The notes under the pieces: model-generated
What the model was told of the DNA's origin: nothing
The model's database searches: none
What the model saw: the letters and a program-made list of their open reading frames with translations, nothing else
In this document: in pieces, positions 35,573-47,945 of the stretch
Layout: every line of letters starts with the position of its first letter
Numbering within the stretch: position 1 is the stretch's first letter
NCBI GenBank assembly: GCA_965112735.1
Contig: OZ218953.1
Span: 744,001-808,000 of the forward strand
Origin: Phaeosaccion multiseriatum
Lineage: Eukaryota; Ochrophyta, other classes
Direction: 5' to 3'
Length of the DNA stretch: 64,000 bases
Made by a program: the position numbers and the translations under genes

Positions 35573-37244
35573 GGAGGAGGAGGAGGAGGAGGAGGAGGAG
35601 GAGGAGGAGGAGGAGGAGGAGGAGGAGGAGGAGCCATCCGCTACAGGAACTCACCGCTCAACTTCCAGCCTCCTCCCCATCCACCGTCCCACCCACACCC
35701 ACACCCACAACTACACAAATACTAACCTCTCCTCCAGCAGCGCTGCTCTAGCGTCCAAGATGTGTAACTGCCGTAACCGATCCTCTAGTCCCCCAGCTGA
35801 TGTATCACCAGCTGCTTCTGTATCACCAACTGGGGCTGTTGCAGGAGATAGGACAGCTTGAGTAGAAGCGTCAGCAGCATCATCAGCACCAGCAGTTGGT
35901 GATACATCATCAGTTGGTGATGCAGCTGCAGCTGGTGGTACAACAGCACCAGTAGCATTTTCAGCCTCTTCTTCTTTTGGGAACTGCCTCGTGGTCCCTC
36001 CATGGGGCAGGACGTGGTTTAAGCTCCTCAGGCTCGCTCGAAGCTGTCTCTTCTCCACCATTACCTCACGCAGCCTACTCTTGATGGCCTGTGTGTGTGT
36101 GTGAGAGAGAGAGGGGGAGAGGGCGCGTTTGTGTCCAGCGATTGGAACCGTTTCGGCAGATACAGAGTAGCTACAGGTGATCCATACAGGGGTCCATCCC
36201 AGGCCACGTTTCCCCAGCCCCACCCGATCAGTGATCCGACTCACTCACTCACTCACGCACTCAGTCAGTCAACCACCCACTCACTCACTCACTCACTCAC
36301 TCTCTCACACCCTCACTCACACTCACTCACTCACTCTCTCACTCACTCACTCACTCACTCACTCACTCACTCACTCACTCACTTACTCACTCACACTCAC
36401 TCACTCACTCACTCACTCACTCACTCACGCTCTCACTCTCACTTACACTCACTCACGCACTCACCCCGAGGTCATTCATGTGAGCGATTGCGCTCCTCTC
36501 CTCCGGTGAGATGCCTTCACTAGCAGCCGCAGTAGCAGAGGCCAAAGCACCCTCAGAGGAAGGATCGGCCTGGGCAGTCTTGTCGTCATCCCCTCCACCT
36601 CCACTTCCTCCTCCACCTCGTCCCAACGCATGTCCGGGTGCGGTCGCCTCCGACGCCGCTGCACAAGCCGCTGACATGTCCTTCGCATTCGCGTCCACCG
36701 CTGTTGCTTGAAGAAGCCCCGCTCCGCTCTTCTTCCTGGCTGCTGCTGCTGCCATTCTGGCCTTGCTCTCCTTGTCTTTGACTGCCATCTGCAGGCGCTT
36801 CTCTCTCTTCTGTTGTTGTAATCGTTTTCGCTGCTGCTGCTCTGCGATGAGCTTAGCCTTCTCCTCCATGCGCATCTTTGTGTTGTCAATTGGGACGGAC
36901 GGACGGAGGGAGGGAGGGAAGGAGGGAAGGAGGGAGGTTGAAAGAGGGACACAGAAATTAGCCACGTGAGACTTCGGAGCGGGGCCTCACTGACGTGCGT
37001 ACGTACTCACACGTACTCATGCGCACCCGAACGTGTCGACGTCGATAAGTTCGACATTGATCCTATACATTTAAATCGGAACTACTCCCCCGTATCCTTA
37101 CGTACGTAGGCACATACCTGCCTCTCCAGCTTGGCCTGCTCGGCCTGCGCCTTCCTCCTGCTCTCCTCCTGCAGCGCTGCCTGCCTCTCATGCTCCTGCA
37201 TCTGCTGCGCCAGCGCACGCATTTCGGCCACCTCATCTCTGTCG

Positions 37245-37294
<50 letters not shown>

Positions 37295-39735
37295 GGTGTG
37301 TGTGTGTGTAAGTGTTTGTGTATGCGTGTGTGTGTTTGTGTGTGTTTGTGTGTGTGATAGAGAGAGCGTCCCACAGGCGTCGCAGGAGGAACGGATGGTG
37401 GAAAACAATAATCAGTCAGGCAGTCAGACATGAGAGCAGCGCGCGCCACCATCACAGATGCACATTCGGTCAAAGAGACAGGGGAAGGGAAGTGAAGGAA
37501 GAGCAATTTCACCGACGGGCCAAGTAGACACGGCGGAGAGCAATAGTGGGGTGACGAGGAGCTGTTTATCCTTGTCTTTTCTGTAACGTTCTTTTGCAGG
37601 GTCGAGTGCCGTACCTTCGAGACGCGAAGTCAGCCTCGAGAGCTTCCCTCCGCTCGGCTTCTCTGTGCTCTTGCTCCTCCTGCAGGCAGGGAGGAGAGCG
37701 ATCAAGTCTGTGAGTCAAGCGATTCAGCTAGAAAAGTGGGACTCTCGCCTCAACACTCAGCTATTTTGGGGTGCGTGTGTATACGTGTGCGTGCATGTGT
37801 GTGCGTGTATTGCTTCATGTGATGACGAACCGTCGGCCCTCGTGCCCTCTCTCAAGCTTCAAAAGGGAAGTGAAGGAAGGAAGGAAAAGAGAGGTGAAGC
37901 AAAATGAAGCAATAGAAGAAGGATAAAGACCAACCAAAGCAAAAGCTGGCGTGTCAGTGAAGCCTCTGTCTGACCTGCTCTTGTTCCCAGCGAGCCCACT
38001 CCTTCTTCTTCTGCTCGATGGCCATCCGCTTTCTCTCCCAACTCTCCTCAGTCTCCATGGCTTCTCTCTCTCGCTCCGCTCGGCCCCGCTCGACCTCTTC
38101 CTGCCTCAGTTGCTCCAATAGGGCTATTTGCTGCTCCTTCTCTGCTATCTTCTTCCGCTCGGCCGCCTCCTCACGACGGCGAGCGAGAGCCTCCTGTGAA
38201 AGGGAATGGAAGCGAAGCGAAGCCGAACACAAAGCGATGCGAAGCATAGCACAGCAGCAGCAAGCAAACACAAAGCTGAGACCGTGAGCAGATGGTCGGC
38301 GAGGCCGGGGAAGGAAAGAGAACTCACAGCCACGAAGAGAGGCACGATCAGGGAGGTAAGTGCGTTGTGTTGTGTTGGCTTGGCTTGCACACAGACATCC
38401 ATCACCATCATCAGCCTAGCAAGCCCCGGACATCAACCCCCTTGCTGACTAAGGTACCCAGCCCCAGGCCGTATCTCCCTTTCTTCGGCCGCTCCTCTGT
38501 CCCCCCCTCCCACTCCCACCCGCTTGCCTGTCTGCGCTTGTCTGTGGCTTCGGCCTTGATCTTCCGCTCGGCTTCCTCCTTCTGGCGAGCCTCCTCCAGG
38601 CGAGCTTCGAGCTCTGCCCGCTTCTTGGCCGTCTCCTGCGCTGCAGCAACACTCTGGAAGGGAAGAAAGGTGTCAAGTATTCAAGTCGAAAGAGTCCGAC
38701 GAAATGAAGAGAAGGGCGGAGGGGGGGGGGGGGTGAGCGAATCGCCGTGGCAGGGGAAAGGAGTGGGATGTGGAAATTTGGAGCAAGGCGAAGCAAACGA
38801 AGGCTGCATTCATCATTGAATCGGTGGACGGACGATGGTGGACTTGGTTCGGTTCCGTCAGCTTTACACACGCAGGAACATCGTGTCACACACACACAGC
38901 ACAAACTGCTCTTCGGGGGAGGGAATGAATTCACCGGACTCTTTCGTACCTTCTCCCATTCGATTACTTGTCGGCTGCGCGAGTCCTCTCCTCGCATTCG
39001 CAGGCGATTCTCAATGGCGAGGTGGCGCCTGTGGGAGGACAGTGTAGTGTGTCATTGTTTGAGATCAGGGATCATGTGTAAGACCGACGACCACGCAGGG
39101 TCGGGGTATGTGGATGGAGTGAGTAGCTCCCCTTACACGCCAGCGAAGAGGGCCTGATCTGGACTGAGTTGTTGGGTGTGGGTTGGTGTATTGAGTGTTT
39201 CCATTTGGAAGCGCCGCGGCAAAGTGCTGAACAATAGGACGGCGACGTATAGGGAAGATCTTGTCTCTACCCACCTCAGGCCTTCCGCGGTAAAGGTATA
39301 GTCTTCAAAGCCCATGAGTTGTCTCTCCACCGCTTCTCTCCGCTTGGCCTGCACAGCCAGCCGCTGCTCTGCCCTCGTCACCGAAGATACAACGTCGTCC
39401 TGCTGCTCGTAGCGCCGTAAATGCCGCATTGCCTCCTCTCGGCTGGAACTGAGTGGAAGCTTCTTGACCAGCTTGTTGCTCTGGCCCCCTCCATCCCCTC
39501 CCATGCCGCCGTCGGTCCGCCCCGATGGCAGCGGGAGGCGGTTCATCTGCTTGATTGATGACATGGCTTTGAAGGGTGGGGGCGCCATGCCGCCCGTGGA
39601 CCTGGTGGAGGCTACCATGCGCCCTTTGTGTGGGCCAAGCCTGCGCGAATTTTGAGGGTTACAAGCACGAATGCCGTCGGATTTGAGCTGGTTGGTTGTT
39701 CGGTGATCCAACTGTGAGCCAAGCGGCGGCGGCAT
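35391..39735 (-). CDS. Trichohyalin-like coiled-coil protein, unknown function
   Basis: Nine exons (39735-39275, 39028-38950, 38653-38528, 38193-37975, 37679-37615, 37238-37118, 36875-36465, 36088-35723, 35447-35391) give 634 aa. After a loop-rich start (about 120 residues, MNRLPLPSGRTDGG) the protein is almost all charged helix: RHLRRYEQQDD, ALARRREEAAERKKIAEKEQ, EEVERGRAEREREAMETEES, MRALAQQMQEHERQAALQEE, MEEKAKLIAEQQQRKRLQQQ. This is the Glu/Arg/Lys/Gln heptad style of trichohyalin-plectin-homology proteins. It ends HHMASFLARPDYFKA. Exon 8 carries a VSPTAG/VGDTE insert. The intron after 38528 has a GC donor, and the 36875 exon follows an AAAG acceptor. A cytoskeletal role is inference. Its stop is 64 bp from the next gene's start on the same strand. 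Confidence 0.68.
35474..35632. repeat. (GAT)n-(GAG)n compound trinucleotide repeat in an intron
   Basis: About 100 bp of ATG/GAT followed by 60 bp of GAG lie in the last intron of the coiled-coil gene; the homopolymer frames here (Met, His, Ile, Glu) are not coding. Confidence 0.92.
36240..36460. repeat. (ACTC)n microsatellite in an intron
   Basis: ACTC tetranucleotides with sporadic variants fill the intron between exons 36875-36465 and 36088-35723 and run up to the donor. Confidence 0.92.
37246..37360. repeat. (GT)n repeat beside a splice acceptor
   Basis: On the coding strand this (CA)n tract ends 3 bp before the GACAG acceptor of the exon starting at 37238. Confidence 0.9.
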
Positions 39736-39878
39736 CCGGCATCGTCCACCAGCAGCTTGTTAATAGACACACATTCTCTCTCCCTCAGCCATTTATTACT
39801 CCGTCAATAGCACTCCCTGCTGCCATTTCGTTCCCTGAGGAGGAAAGGGTGATGGGCATGGGCCAGTATCTCTGACTG
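39736..39878. promoter_or_regulatory. Divergent promoter region (coiled-coil / RNase D-like)
   Basis: This is a 143-bp spacer between two diverging start codons. It has a CTCTCTCCCTC pyrimidine run but no obvious TATA box. Confidence 0.4.
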
Positions 39879-41888
39879 ATGCGTCGGTACGGTCGGGTGC
39901 TCTTGTCCCTGCCGCTGGTTGCTCTCTCGCTGCTCGGCATGCTCTCGTCCATGGGCAGGCTGACTATGGCCTTCAGCAGCACTATAGGACGCAGGAGCGG
40001 TCAAATGGGCATACGTAGTATCAGCATCAGTAGCAACAGGAGCAGCGGGAGCAGTGGCGCGAGCAGCATGAGGGAGGCTTATAGACCAGCAGGATGGGTG
40101 AGAGGGGCGTGGGTGACAGCTATGAGGCGAAGACTGCAGGCCGCCGAGGAAGCTGAGAGTCGCAATGAAGCGGAAGGACCCGCAGAAAACAAGGATCTCG
40201 AGACCAAGGCAGAGCAGAAGAGGAGCAAGGCTTTTCAAATGAAGCGAGAACACTACTACTTGAAAAAGATGAAGGAACGCAGGACCAACATTGCGCTTGC
40301 CCTGCAGGCCGCCGAGAAGGAAGGAAGTACGTACCAGCTAAATGAGTCCTGCCCCCGCCCTCCCTATTCCTTTCCTGCTGCCTGTGGTATAACCCCGCCA
40401 CCACCCTTCGCCCCCTACCCTGGCTCCCCATTGCTGTACGCCGTCGTTGCTCCGGTACAGTTGGGCTGAGCCACTTGCTGCTGGCCCAGGCGGCTAAGAT
40501 AGCGAGTGGGAAGGGTCAGTACCGTCTCGTAGACAAGGTGCTGCGGGAGATGGAGGCGAGGGGCTTCGAGGTGGACGAGAGGAGTAGAATCGCCGCTATT
40601 CGGCCAAAAGGCAAGGCTCAAGGATGCTGCTGCGTGCCCAGCTCCGTCGCTACTCTTGTGCCCCCCCCCCCCCCCTTGTAGTGGTGGGAGCCACAAGGAC
40701 CAAGCCACAAGCACATGCGCAACAGAATACTGTGGGCCCTGACTTAGTCGACCGACCCATGTCCTTTCCCTCTTCCTCTCTCCAGGGACCTTCGCCTTTG
40801 ACCTCCCTTTTTCGCGGCTTGTGGTGGTGGACGGCGCCAAGTCTCTGGCCCACGCAGATCGAATAGTGAAGCAGGCGGTGCTGCTCGGTCTAGACACGGA
40901 AACGCGACCTGTATTCGTCAAGGACGCTCCTCCGGAGCCCACGGCGCTGCTACAGGTACGGCCACCGCACACACGCCAGACAGAGACAACGCAGGCAGGC
41001 AGGCAGGCAGGCAGGCAAGCAGGCACACCGGAGGGAAGCCCGGGCTCGGAGTGCGGTTGCTGCTGCTGCTGTTCTTGTTGCTGTTTTTGTGGTTGTGGTT
41101 GTTGTTATTGTTATTGCTGTTGTTCCTGTTGTGGTTGTTGCTGTCTCTTCTTACGTGTGTACGGCCTTTCTCCTCTTCGACTATCGACTACCTCGTCGCA
41201 GATCGCCACGCGATGTCCGAAGGGCGAGGAGCATGTCCTCCTGTTCGACCTCCTCACCCTCCTGCCCAAGCACTGCCAAGCCCTGGACGCCGCCCTTTGC
41301 CCGGTCTTCAGCGACCCGTCTTGCATTAAAGTGGGACAGGGACTGGCCCCCGATGTGAGAGCTCTACGGCGGAGCTACCCGATGTGCGCGAGCTTCGCCC
41401 AAATCAAGTCGGTGTGTGAACTGCACGGGCTGCATGCGAAGCTGTCTCTTATGCTGTGGCAGGACGAGCAGTTGGTGTTACAGCAGCAGCAGCACCCGCA
41501 GCAGCAGGAGGGGGGGCAGGGGCAGGAGCAACTCAAGCAAAAGATTTCGCGCCTGGGCCATCAGAAAAAGGTTCACGCCTTGAGTTTGAAACTGCTAACG
41601 ATGCGGTATCTGCAAATGAAGCTCAACAAAAAAGCACAGAGATCCAACTGGGCCAGGCGACCTCTCTCGAAGCGGCAGCTCGACTACGCGGCTAGCGACG
41701 CCCTCATCTGTCTGCGCATATACGATTCGAGCCGGAGCGAGATTCTCTCGCACGAGCCCAGCTACAGCGGTGAAGGTCTCTTGACGGACTTGCTCATGAC
41801 CGGAGGCGAAGGGGAGGGGGGGATGGAGACCAAGAAGATGAGGAAGAAGGACTATGAGGAGGAGGGGGGCGGGGAGGGGGAGGCGTGA
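39879..41888 (+). CDS. Plastid-type RNase D-like (DEDDy) 3'-5' exonuclease
   Basis: Four exons (39879-40326, 40461-40610, 40786-40955, 41202-41888) give 484 aa. The leader MRRYGRVLLSLPLVALSLLG... RLTMAFSSTIGRRSG looks like signal peptide plus transit peptide with Phe after the cleavage-like Ala. A helical basic region follows. Exon 2 contains one PPR-like helix pair (YRLVDKVLREMEARGFEVDE). The nuclease domain starts at FSRLVVVDGAKSLAHADRIV. Exo I is LGLDTETRPVF (Asp/Glu), Exo II lies in IKVGQGLAPDVRALRRSYP, and Exo III is LDYAASDALICLRIYD (Tyr-x3-Asp), so this is the DEDDy type shared by RNase D and the WRN exonuclease. It probably trims organellar RNA 3' ends; DNA is possible. The intron after 40610 has a GC donor required by phase. 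A Gln-rich insert interrupts the domain at about 41470-41560. Confidence 0.78.
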
Positions 41889-43337
41889 GGCCGGCTCTGC
41901 GGGGTAGATGGGCAGCGTGGCGAGGCCAGGAGGCAAGCCTGCAAAGCAAAGGTCGCCCCTCGTCCGCCTTGGCGAGGCAGTACACCACGCCCCAAAGGGC
42001 CCCCAGAGGTATGCCCCAGAGGGTACCCAGAGTACCCAGAGGTATCATTTCGTCACCCCTTTGACCTGGTGACAGAGAGGGTAGTAGTGTCCACCAGCGA
42101 ACCACAGGGTAACCCCTGCTGTGACCTGCACGGCCTGGAGGGGCGCCGAGGAGAGCCCACACCCTGTGGAGGTGTGAAGCGCCCGCCCGCCCTCCCTCCC
42201 TTGAGCTTGAGCTGCTGCGGTGCTGCATTTGGTGGTGCCCGCGCACGATTGAAAGTTGGGCTCTCTCTCTCTCTCTCTCTCTCCGGCCGATGGAGCTGCT
42301 GTACTGGTCAATGCTCCAGTGGGATAAAGACTGGGACTAATCTGGCGGGGTAGGCGTGCCAAGCGGCCCAACTTTCTTTTCTCCGAAGGCCTCCGAAGGC
42401 CTTCGACTGGTCCCCGCCTTGCCCAAGGGCGGTACATGATACACGCTGCAGAGGGCCCGCCTTTGCAGTGTCATTGCCTGCCCACAAAGGGCAAGAGTAG
42501 CGGCGGGGCAGTGTATAAATGTATAAATACATCTCTGAAACTGATCCTGCAATGTAGACTCTGCCGATCGCTACGCTGCCATGCCGCTCTCGCTCTCGGT
42601 TGGCACCTCGCTGGGTATTCTTGATGAATCAGTAAGCTCATGTAAGTAGGACCTGTAACCGGCTCGAAGCCAGGGCTGCGTTCTCCAGAGCCAGCGGTGC
42701 CGTCCGGTGCCATCCATTGCCCATTGCATGGGTCAGGGCCAGTTTGAGGTTTCAGCTCAGAAGGCCTTCCCGCCTCCTCGACACTACAAGAATCGCTGCA
42801 TTGCACACCCCACTGCGGGCCTCATGCCTTTTCCCACGGTAATTCGTATGTCTATTTTTTTCTTTTTGAAACATTTGAAGTAGGATTTATTACCATATTT
42901 ACATCTGCGTACAATTCGAATATGCACACCAACGAACGCAGTCGCCTCGTCTCCTGGCCACGGGGGCGCGAGGACTGCGGTGGACCGTACAGCTCTCCTC
43001 CCACGGTCGAGTGTGTCCCTTTGCTTCGCTCCTCTTCACTTCTGTAACAGCAGTGCCCCCCTGGCCCCCTGCTGGGCCTCACCTCATTGCTTCTCTCCCT
43101 CAATGAGGGGACGAGCGAAGACAGGAAGGGAAGGAAGGGCTCTTGAACGATATCTCTATCGACCAAGCTTACTAGTCCGTCTGTCCGTCCGTTGTTTCAT
43201 CATTCTCGCACCCCTACTTGGGGTACAAGGTCTGTGCACGACTGTCTCCACGTCGGCATTCATTCATGCCCGCGGAGCACGCACCTTCTTATCGTGCTGA
43301 CCACAAAGCGTAAGCAGCGCGTTCACCAAGAGAGAGA

Positions 43338-43385
<48 letters not shown>

Positions 43386-43394
43386 GCGAGAGAG

Positions 43395-43432
<38 letters not shown>

Positions 43433-43706
43433 GCTCGACGTTACACGCACAAGCGCCAGCCCCACCACTGGTCCATCGAGAAGAAAGACTCGGCTCAGCT
43501 TGGCTTGGCTTGGCTTGGCTTGCCTTGGCCCGCTCCCCTCGCCTCACGTCGTCGTCGGCCCTTGGCCCGACTCTTGGGGCTGACTCGACTTCCCGGCTTG
43601 AGGCCCGACTTGACGAATCGATCTCCACCTGCCCTCGCGTCTCAACATGTACATCGAGATCATCCATCCATTCTCGATATCAAGAAAAGTATGAGATCAA
43701 CTCATT
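41889..43706. other. Long gene-poor stretch between convergent genes
   Basis: No gene is supported. It holds short tandem repeats of GTACCCAGAG (about 42007-42050), a CCGAAGGCCTCCGAAGGCC repeat (42382-42402), and an AT-rich stretch at 42840-42925 with a minus-strand AATAAA. An unrecognised minus-strand frame (43166-42852) has a basic, Ser-rich sequence and no introns or homology I can name. (GA)n occupies 43328-43430, and a (CTTGG)n run lies at 43495-43530. Confidence 0.4.
43328..43430. repeat. (GA)n microsatellite
   Basis: This is an almost pure AG dinucleotide tract with a few GGG and GCGAG interruptions, downstream of the PILS-type gene. Confidence 0.92.
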
Positions 43707-46700
43707 TCAGTAGACCAGGAACATGGCCAGAGCAGCCCAGAAGGTGATGGTGACACACGCGACCAGGTACTGGATGATGTAGATCTGAGACAGTTGACCC
43801 GCCACTGTCGTCAGGCGCAGCTGACTGAGCGTGACGATGAGCAGCTGGGCAGAGGGCATGGCATACTCCAGCAGTACCACAAGACTCATGAGCTTACTAC
43901 CAGAGGGGGAGGAGGAGGAGGCTCTTCCTGCTGTGGTGAACATGTTGGTGTAGCGGTCGGCAAGGAGGAAGAGGGAGAAGCCGATAGCAGGCATGAAGAT
44001 CAGCCTTCCCACCAGAGCCACCAGCACCTGAGCGACAGGTAAGGAGGGTGGGTGGGTGATTGGTAGGGAAGGAGGGAGGGGGGCGAAGGAGAGAGGGAGG
44101 GAGGAGAGGGAGGAGAGGGAGGGATGGGGGTGAGGGAGAGAGGGAGGGAGGAGAGGGAGGGATAGGGGTGAGGGAGAGAGGGAGGGAGGGAGACAGCGAG
44201 AGACAGCAAGAGAGGGCGAGGGAGAGATACAGACAGAACAGAAAGAAAGATAAGAGAGAGTGAGAGAGAGAGGGGGGGGGAGGAGGGGAGTCTTTACTCT
44301 CTGGCATACCTGCGAGGCCACCGCTTTCCTCCTCGTAGAATCCGTCACCGCTCGAGCTACAGATGTCGTCATCGAAGCTGCTGTATCACCAACTGCTACT
44401 GCTGCTGATGGTGCTTGTTTCAACGGGGGTTGTGACGGCGCCTTGCTGTCAGCTGCCTCCTCCTGCCTCCGTTGTACCACCAACTGCTGCTCTTCCTCAT
44501 GCTGCTGCTGCTGCTGCTGCTGTTGGGCCCTGTTGTGCCTGTAATTCAACGCCAGCCCGCCTGCCACCACGAGGGTTTGCAGCGTGACGAGGGGCCGCCC
44601 CAGGGCTTCGATCGCCAGACCAAAGGGCCGCAGGGGGGAGTCTGCCTGACGAAACAAGTGCTTCTGGAGGGGAGCGATCAACCCCAGACCTAAGGTGGTG
44701 AGAGCGGGGAATGGGTAGGAGAGGTGTGTAGCAAGGGCTGCACGTTAGGACCAGGGGAAGGAGCGAGCATGCACGCACACACGCACGCACACACGGGCCC
44801 ATGGCCATGAAGTGGGCGGTGCAACCCCTCGTTGGTACACGAGTAAGAAGAAAAGAAAAGAGAGGGAAGCTGTGTATCTACTCAGCACTACTTCCTGAGT
44901 ACACGTGAGGCGACTTCCCCTCTCAGCGTGTCGCCTCTCCCGCTCCCTTCCTCCCTTCCTCCCTTCCTTCCTCCCTTCCTTCCTCCCTTCTCCCTCCCTC
45001 TCTCCCTCCCCCCCTTCCTTCCTTCTCCCTCCCTCCCTTACTCGCTTCCTTCCTTCCTTCCTTCCTTCCTTCCTTCCTTTTCCCTCCCTCTCTCCCTCCT
45101 TCGCCCCTCCTTTATCTCTCTCCAATCCTTTCCTCTGAAGCCCCTCCCTCCGGCTGAACTCACCGAGGCTCAGGATCACGGCGCAGAGGGAAGGCTGCGA
45201 CAGCGTTCTCCTCGCCACAAGCTTGCCAAACGACCCACCGCGCCGAGCAAGGCCGCGCAGAGACTCAAGGACCCGTCCTTCCTTCTCTTCTTCCTCGGCC
45301 TGTCCGGCACGAGGACCTTCAGTAGCAGCACGAGTAGCAGCAGTGGTAGTAGCAGCAGCTGCTGCTGCCGCTCCCGGTGTCACTGCTTCGAGGGCGTGGT
45401 GCCTGCTCTCCCGTTGAGCGCTGCTGCTGCTGCTGCTGCTGCTGCTTCTACGGTTGTTGCTGCAGTCTCTGTCCATGGCCTCGATGTCCAGGGTGTGTGC
45501 GGAGTACGCCAGAAACCGAGGTCGACTACTGCCACTACTGCTACGGCTACTACCACTATTGTGACCCCCAAAACACGACGACTCCAGTCCGGTCCGAGCT
45601 CCCTTCCCCTTTCCGAGAGAAGACGACGTTATCCATCCCCTGCGCAACGTGTCTGTAACCGCCGCCCCCGTGCTCTCCGGAGGCGGGCCCTGCTCGTCGC
45701 TACCATCTGTAGCAGTCTCAGTAGGAGCTGCTGCGGGGCTCATCAGCGAGGGTACCCCCTGCTGCCCCTGCTGTTCCTGCTCCGCCTCCACTCGACCTCC
45801 TACCGTCTCCTCAACCTTCCCCCCCTCCTCCTCCTCCTTCACCAGCTCTTCTTCCTCCACGTCCTCCACAAAAAAGTCCCTAATGTGGTAGTAGCCCCAG
45901 CTGTAGAAGAGCCCTGTCCACAGCACCAGGTAGAGGAACATGATGGTGGTGGCCTCGCTCATGCACTCGTCGGCATCGTCGCCGAACTCTGCATTGACGA
46001 GGGGCTGTTCGCAGAGCGACTGTGCGTGTGTGCACGCGTGTGTTTGTGTGTGTGTGTGTGTGTGTTTGTGGGTATGGGTGAGAGAGAGAGAGAGCTGAGG
46101 AGACGAAATGCATGCACTCAATCACATGGTGCGATCGATCCTTCGTACTACTACCACGTACAGTACAGACAGATGCACACAGACCCACACACACACACGG
46201 GCGTTTCCTCCACCACAACCACGGGAAGACCGACACACCTACCTCCACGACGAGCAAGGGCAGACCGACACAATTGGAGAAAATGAGGGCCATTTTGGAG
46301 CTCTCCAACAGGCGCGGCTCCACGGGTAGCACCGCCCCGAAGGCAGCGGCCATGAGGAAGGCAATGAGGAGGTTCGAGAAAGCCGCTAAGAAGATGGGGC
46401 CGTACTGGTGGGGAAAAGAGAGGAAGAGAAGGAAGAAGAAGAGGAGGAGGGAAAAGACGGGGAGGAGGAAGGTCAGGGCCAGGGTCAGGGTCAAGGTTAG
46501 GGCCCGTGAGAGGGAGCAACGAACCAGTGTCAGTCACCCGCGGGGGTGAGGACATCAAACCCACCCCCGTCCCTCTCCGCCTTCCCATCGCACTGTCTCG
46601 ACGCTTGAGCTTGCTCACCCGGGAGAGGGCGTCGAGGGAGATGGTACTGGCCGTAGAGAAGAACACCTGCCAACCAACGAGGCGCATGCACCAAGCCGCA

Positions 46701-47229
46701 AGTGAGAGGAAGGAAGATGCAAAAAGGAGGACTTCCAATGAACGAGAGCCACTCTTCCCAAGCACCGCAACTGTGTGGGAGGGACATGTCCCTCTGTCTC
46801 CTCTCCCCCCCCCCCGCCACTTTCTCTCTGGCCCTTTCTCCTTCTCTCTCTCTCTCCTCCCCCCCCCCCTCTCTCTCTCGCTATATATCTCACTCACCAA
46901 GGCGGGCAAGAGCAGGAGATTGCACATACGGGACAGGACGCGGAGCACCTCTCTCGAGAGCAGAGGCTCGCTCTTCGGGTAGCTGGACGCCACCACACCC
47001 ACCGAGACAAGCAGGGCCACCTTACATTACGACAGAGGGAAGGAAGAGCGAGTGGTTTGAGATGGAGAAAGATGAGCATTAAGAGGTGGGTCCATGAGAA
47101 ATATAGTCTACCCAGGATTGGGGGAATAGGAAAGGAGGGCGTGGAGAGAGACGGCGGAAGCCCTTGGCTGCGTACCTTGGCCATCGAAAGAACTGAGGCC
47201 ACAAGCACCCCTTCGACGGTGCCCCCCAT
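43707..47229 (-). CDS. PIN-LIKES (PILS)/auxin-efflux-carrier family transporter
   Basis: Seven exons (47229-47176, 47020-46898, 46666-46619, 46404-46243, 46019-45164, 44689-44310, 44027-43707) give 647 aa. The N-terminal half has about five membrane helices, including VALLVSVGVVASSYP, GPIFLAAFSNLLIAFLMAAA and SSKMALIFSNCVGLPLLVVE (the Asn-containing family segment), then IMFLYLVLWTGLFYSWGYYH. A soluble loop of roughly 240 residues (poly-Ser, Glu and Ala runs) follows. The C-terminal helices include PSLCAVILSLGLGLIAPLQK, RPLVTLQTLVVAGGLALNYR, LVALVGRLIFMPAIGFSLF, VLLEYAMPSAQLLIVT and IIQYLVACVTITFWAALAMF. Family members (yeast YBR287W, plant PILS) sit in the ER and handle auxin-like acids; the algal substrate is unknown. 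Exon 2 follows a TAAG acceptor. An upstream in-frame Met-less extension (to 47271) is open, so the start could lie further 5'. Confidence 0.85.
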
Positions 47230-47583
47230 GGTATCCCCTGCTACTGTGGATTGCGCCAAGTCATTTTGCACCGCACCACTGGGAACTCTCTTTGTTCAGA
47301 GGAGGAGAAGAGCACCAACGTGTTCAGCAGTTTCTTCCTGTATGAATGGACTTACTAAGGCAGATGGTGTGATCGTCCGGAAGGGCATCATCATTGTTAA
47401 TAGCGGTAGTGCAAAGTCCAAAGACGAGCATCGTATGTCTGCCCACTACCGCAGGCCGGGCAGCAGAATAATCTGGTACCGACATGCTTTGGATCTCTTG
47501 CTCTACTAGCAAAGAGGCAGAGGAGCCCCCGTGGTCTGCCACCTGCTACTTGCTACCGCCGACGCCAGCCTACGTGCTACCTG
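47230..47583. other. Spacer with downstream homology to the second PPR copy
   Basis: From about 47360 to 47525 this sequence matches 55510-55685 beyond the intact PPR-SMR gene (shared words AAGGGCATCATCATTGTT and GGATCTCTTGCTCTAC), so the segmental duplication extends past the coding region. No gene is seen. Confidence 0.6.
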
Positions 47584-47945
47584 CTATGCCTCCATGTGTT
47601 GGCTGGCCTTGGCGCAAGCATTAATGGTGGCGTTGTAGCTGACTACATCCGGCTTGATGCCCTCCGCCTTCATCCCCCTCAGTAAGCCCAATGCCTCCAC
47701 GTGTTGACCGGCCTTGGCGCAAGCATCAATGGTGGCGCAGTAGCTGACTACATCGGCTTGATGCCCTCCGCCTTCATCTCCCTCAGTAAGCCCAATGCCT
47801 CCACGTGTTGACCGGCCTTGGCGCAAGCATCAATGGTGGCGCAGTAGCTGACTACATCGGCTTGATGCCCTCCGCCTTCATCTCCCTCAGTAAGCCCAAT
47901 GCCTCCACGTGTTGGTTGGCCTTGGCGCATGCATCAATGGTGGCG
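47584..47945 (-). pseudogene. Frameshifted C-terminal remains of PPR copy 1
   Basis: At least three more PPR units follow the stop of the open frame but are out of phase. A short deletion lies near 47950, and 1-nt deletions (CATCGGCTTG instead of CATCCGGCTTG) lie at about 47753 and 47856. The two adjacent units with the 1-nt deletion are identical in sequence. The SMR domain present in copy 2 is absent, so this end of the gene was lost by deletion. Confidence 0.75.

Noticed and set aside
35391-35751. Poly-Ile, poly-His, poly-Met and poly-Asp/Glu frames
   Set aside because: All frames of the (GAT)n(GAG)n intron repeat are open by composition.
42630-42700. Possible tRNA T-arm (GGCTTCGAGCC on the minus strand)
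   Set aside because: No matching acceptor, D-arm or anticodon stem could be paired around it.
42852-43166. Minus-strand 104-aa frame
   Set aside because: It has no recognisable motif and no exon support; only an AATAAA nearby, which is weak evidence.
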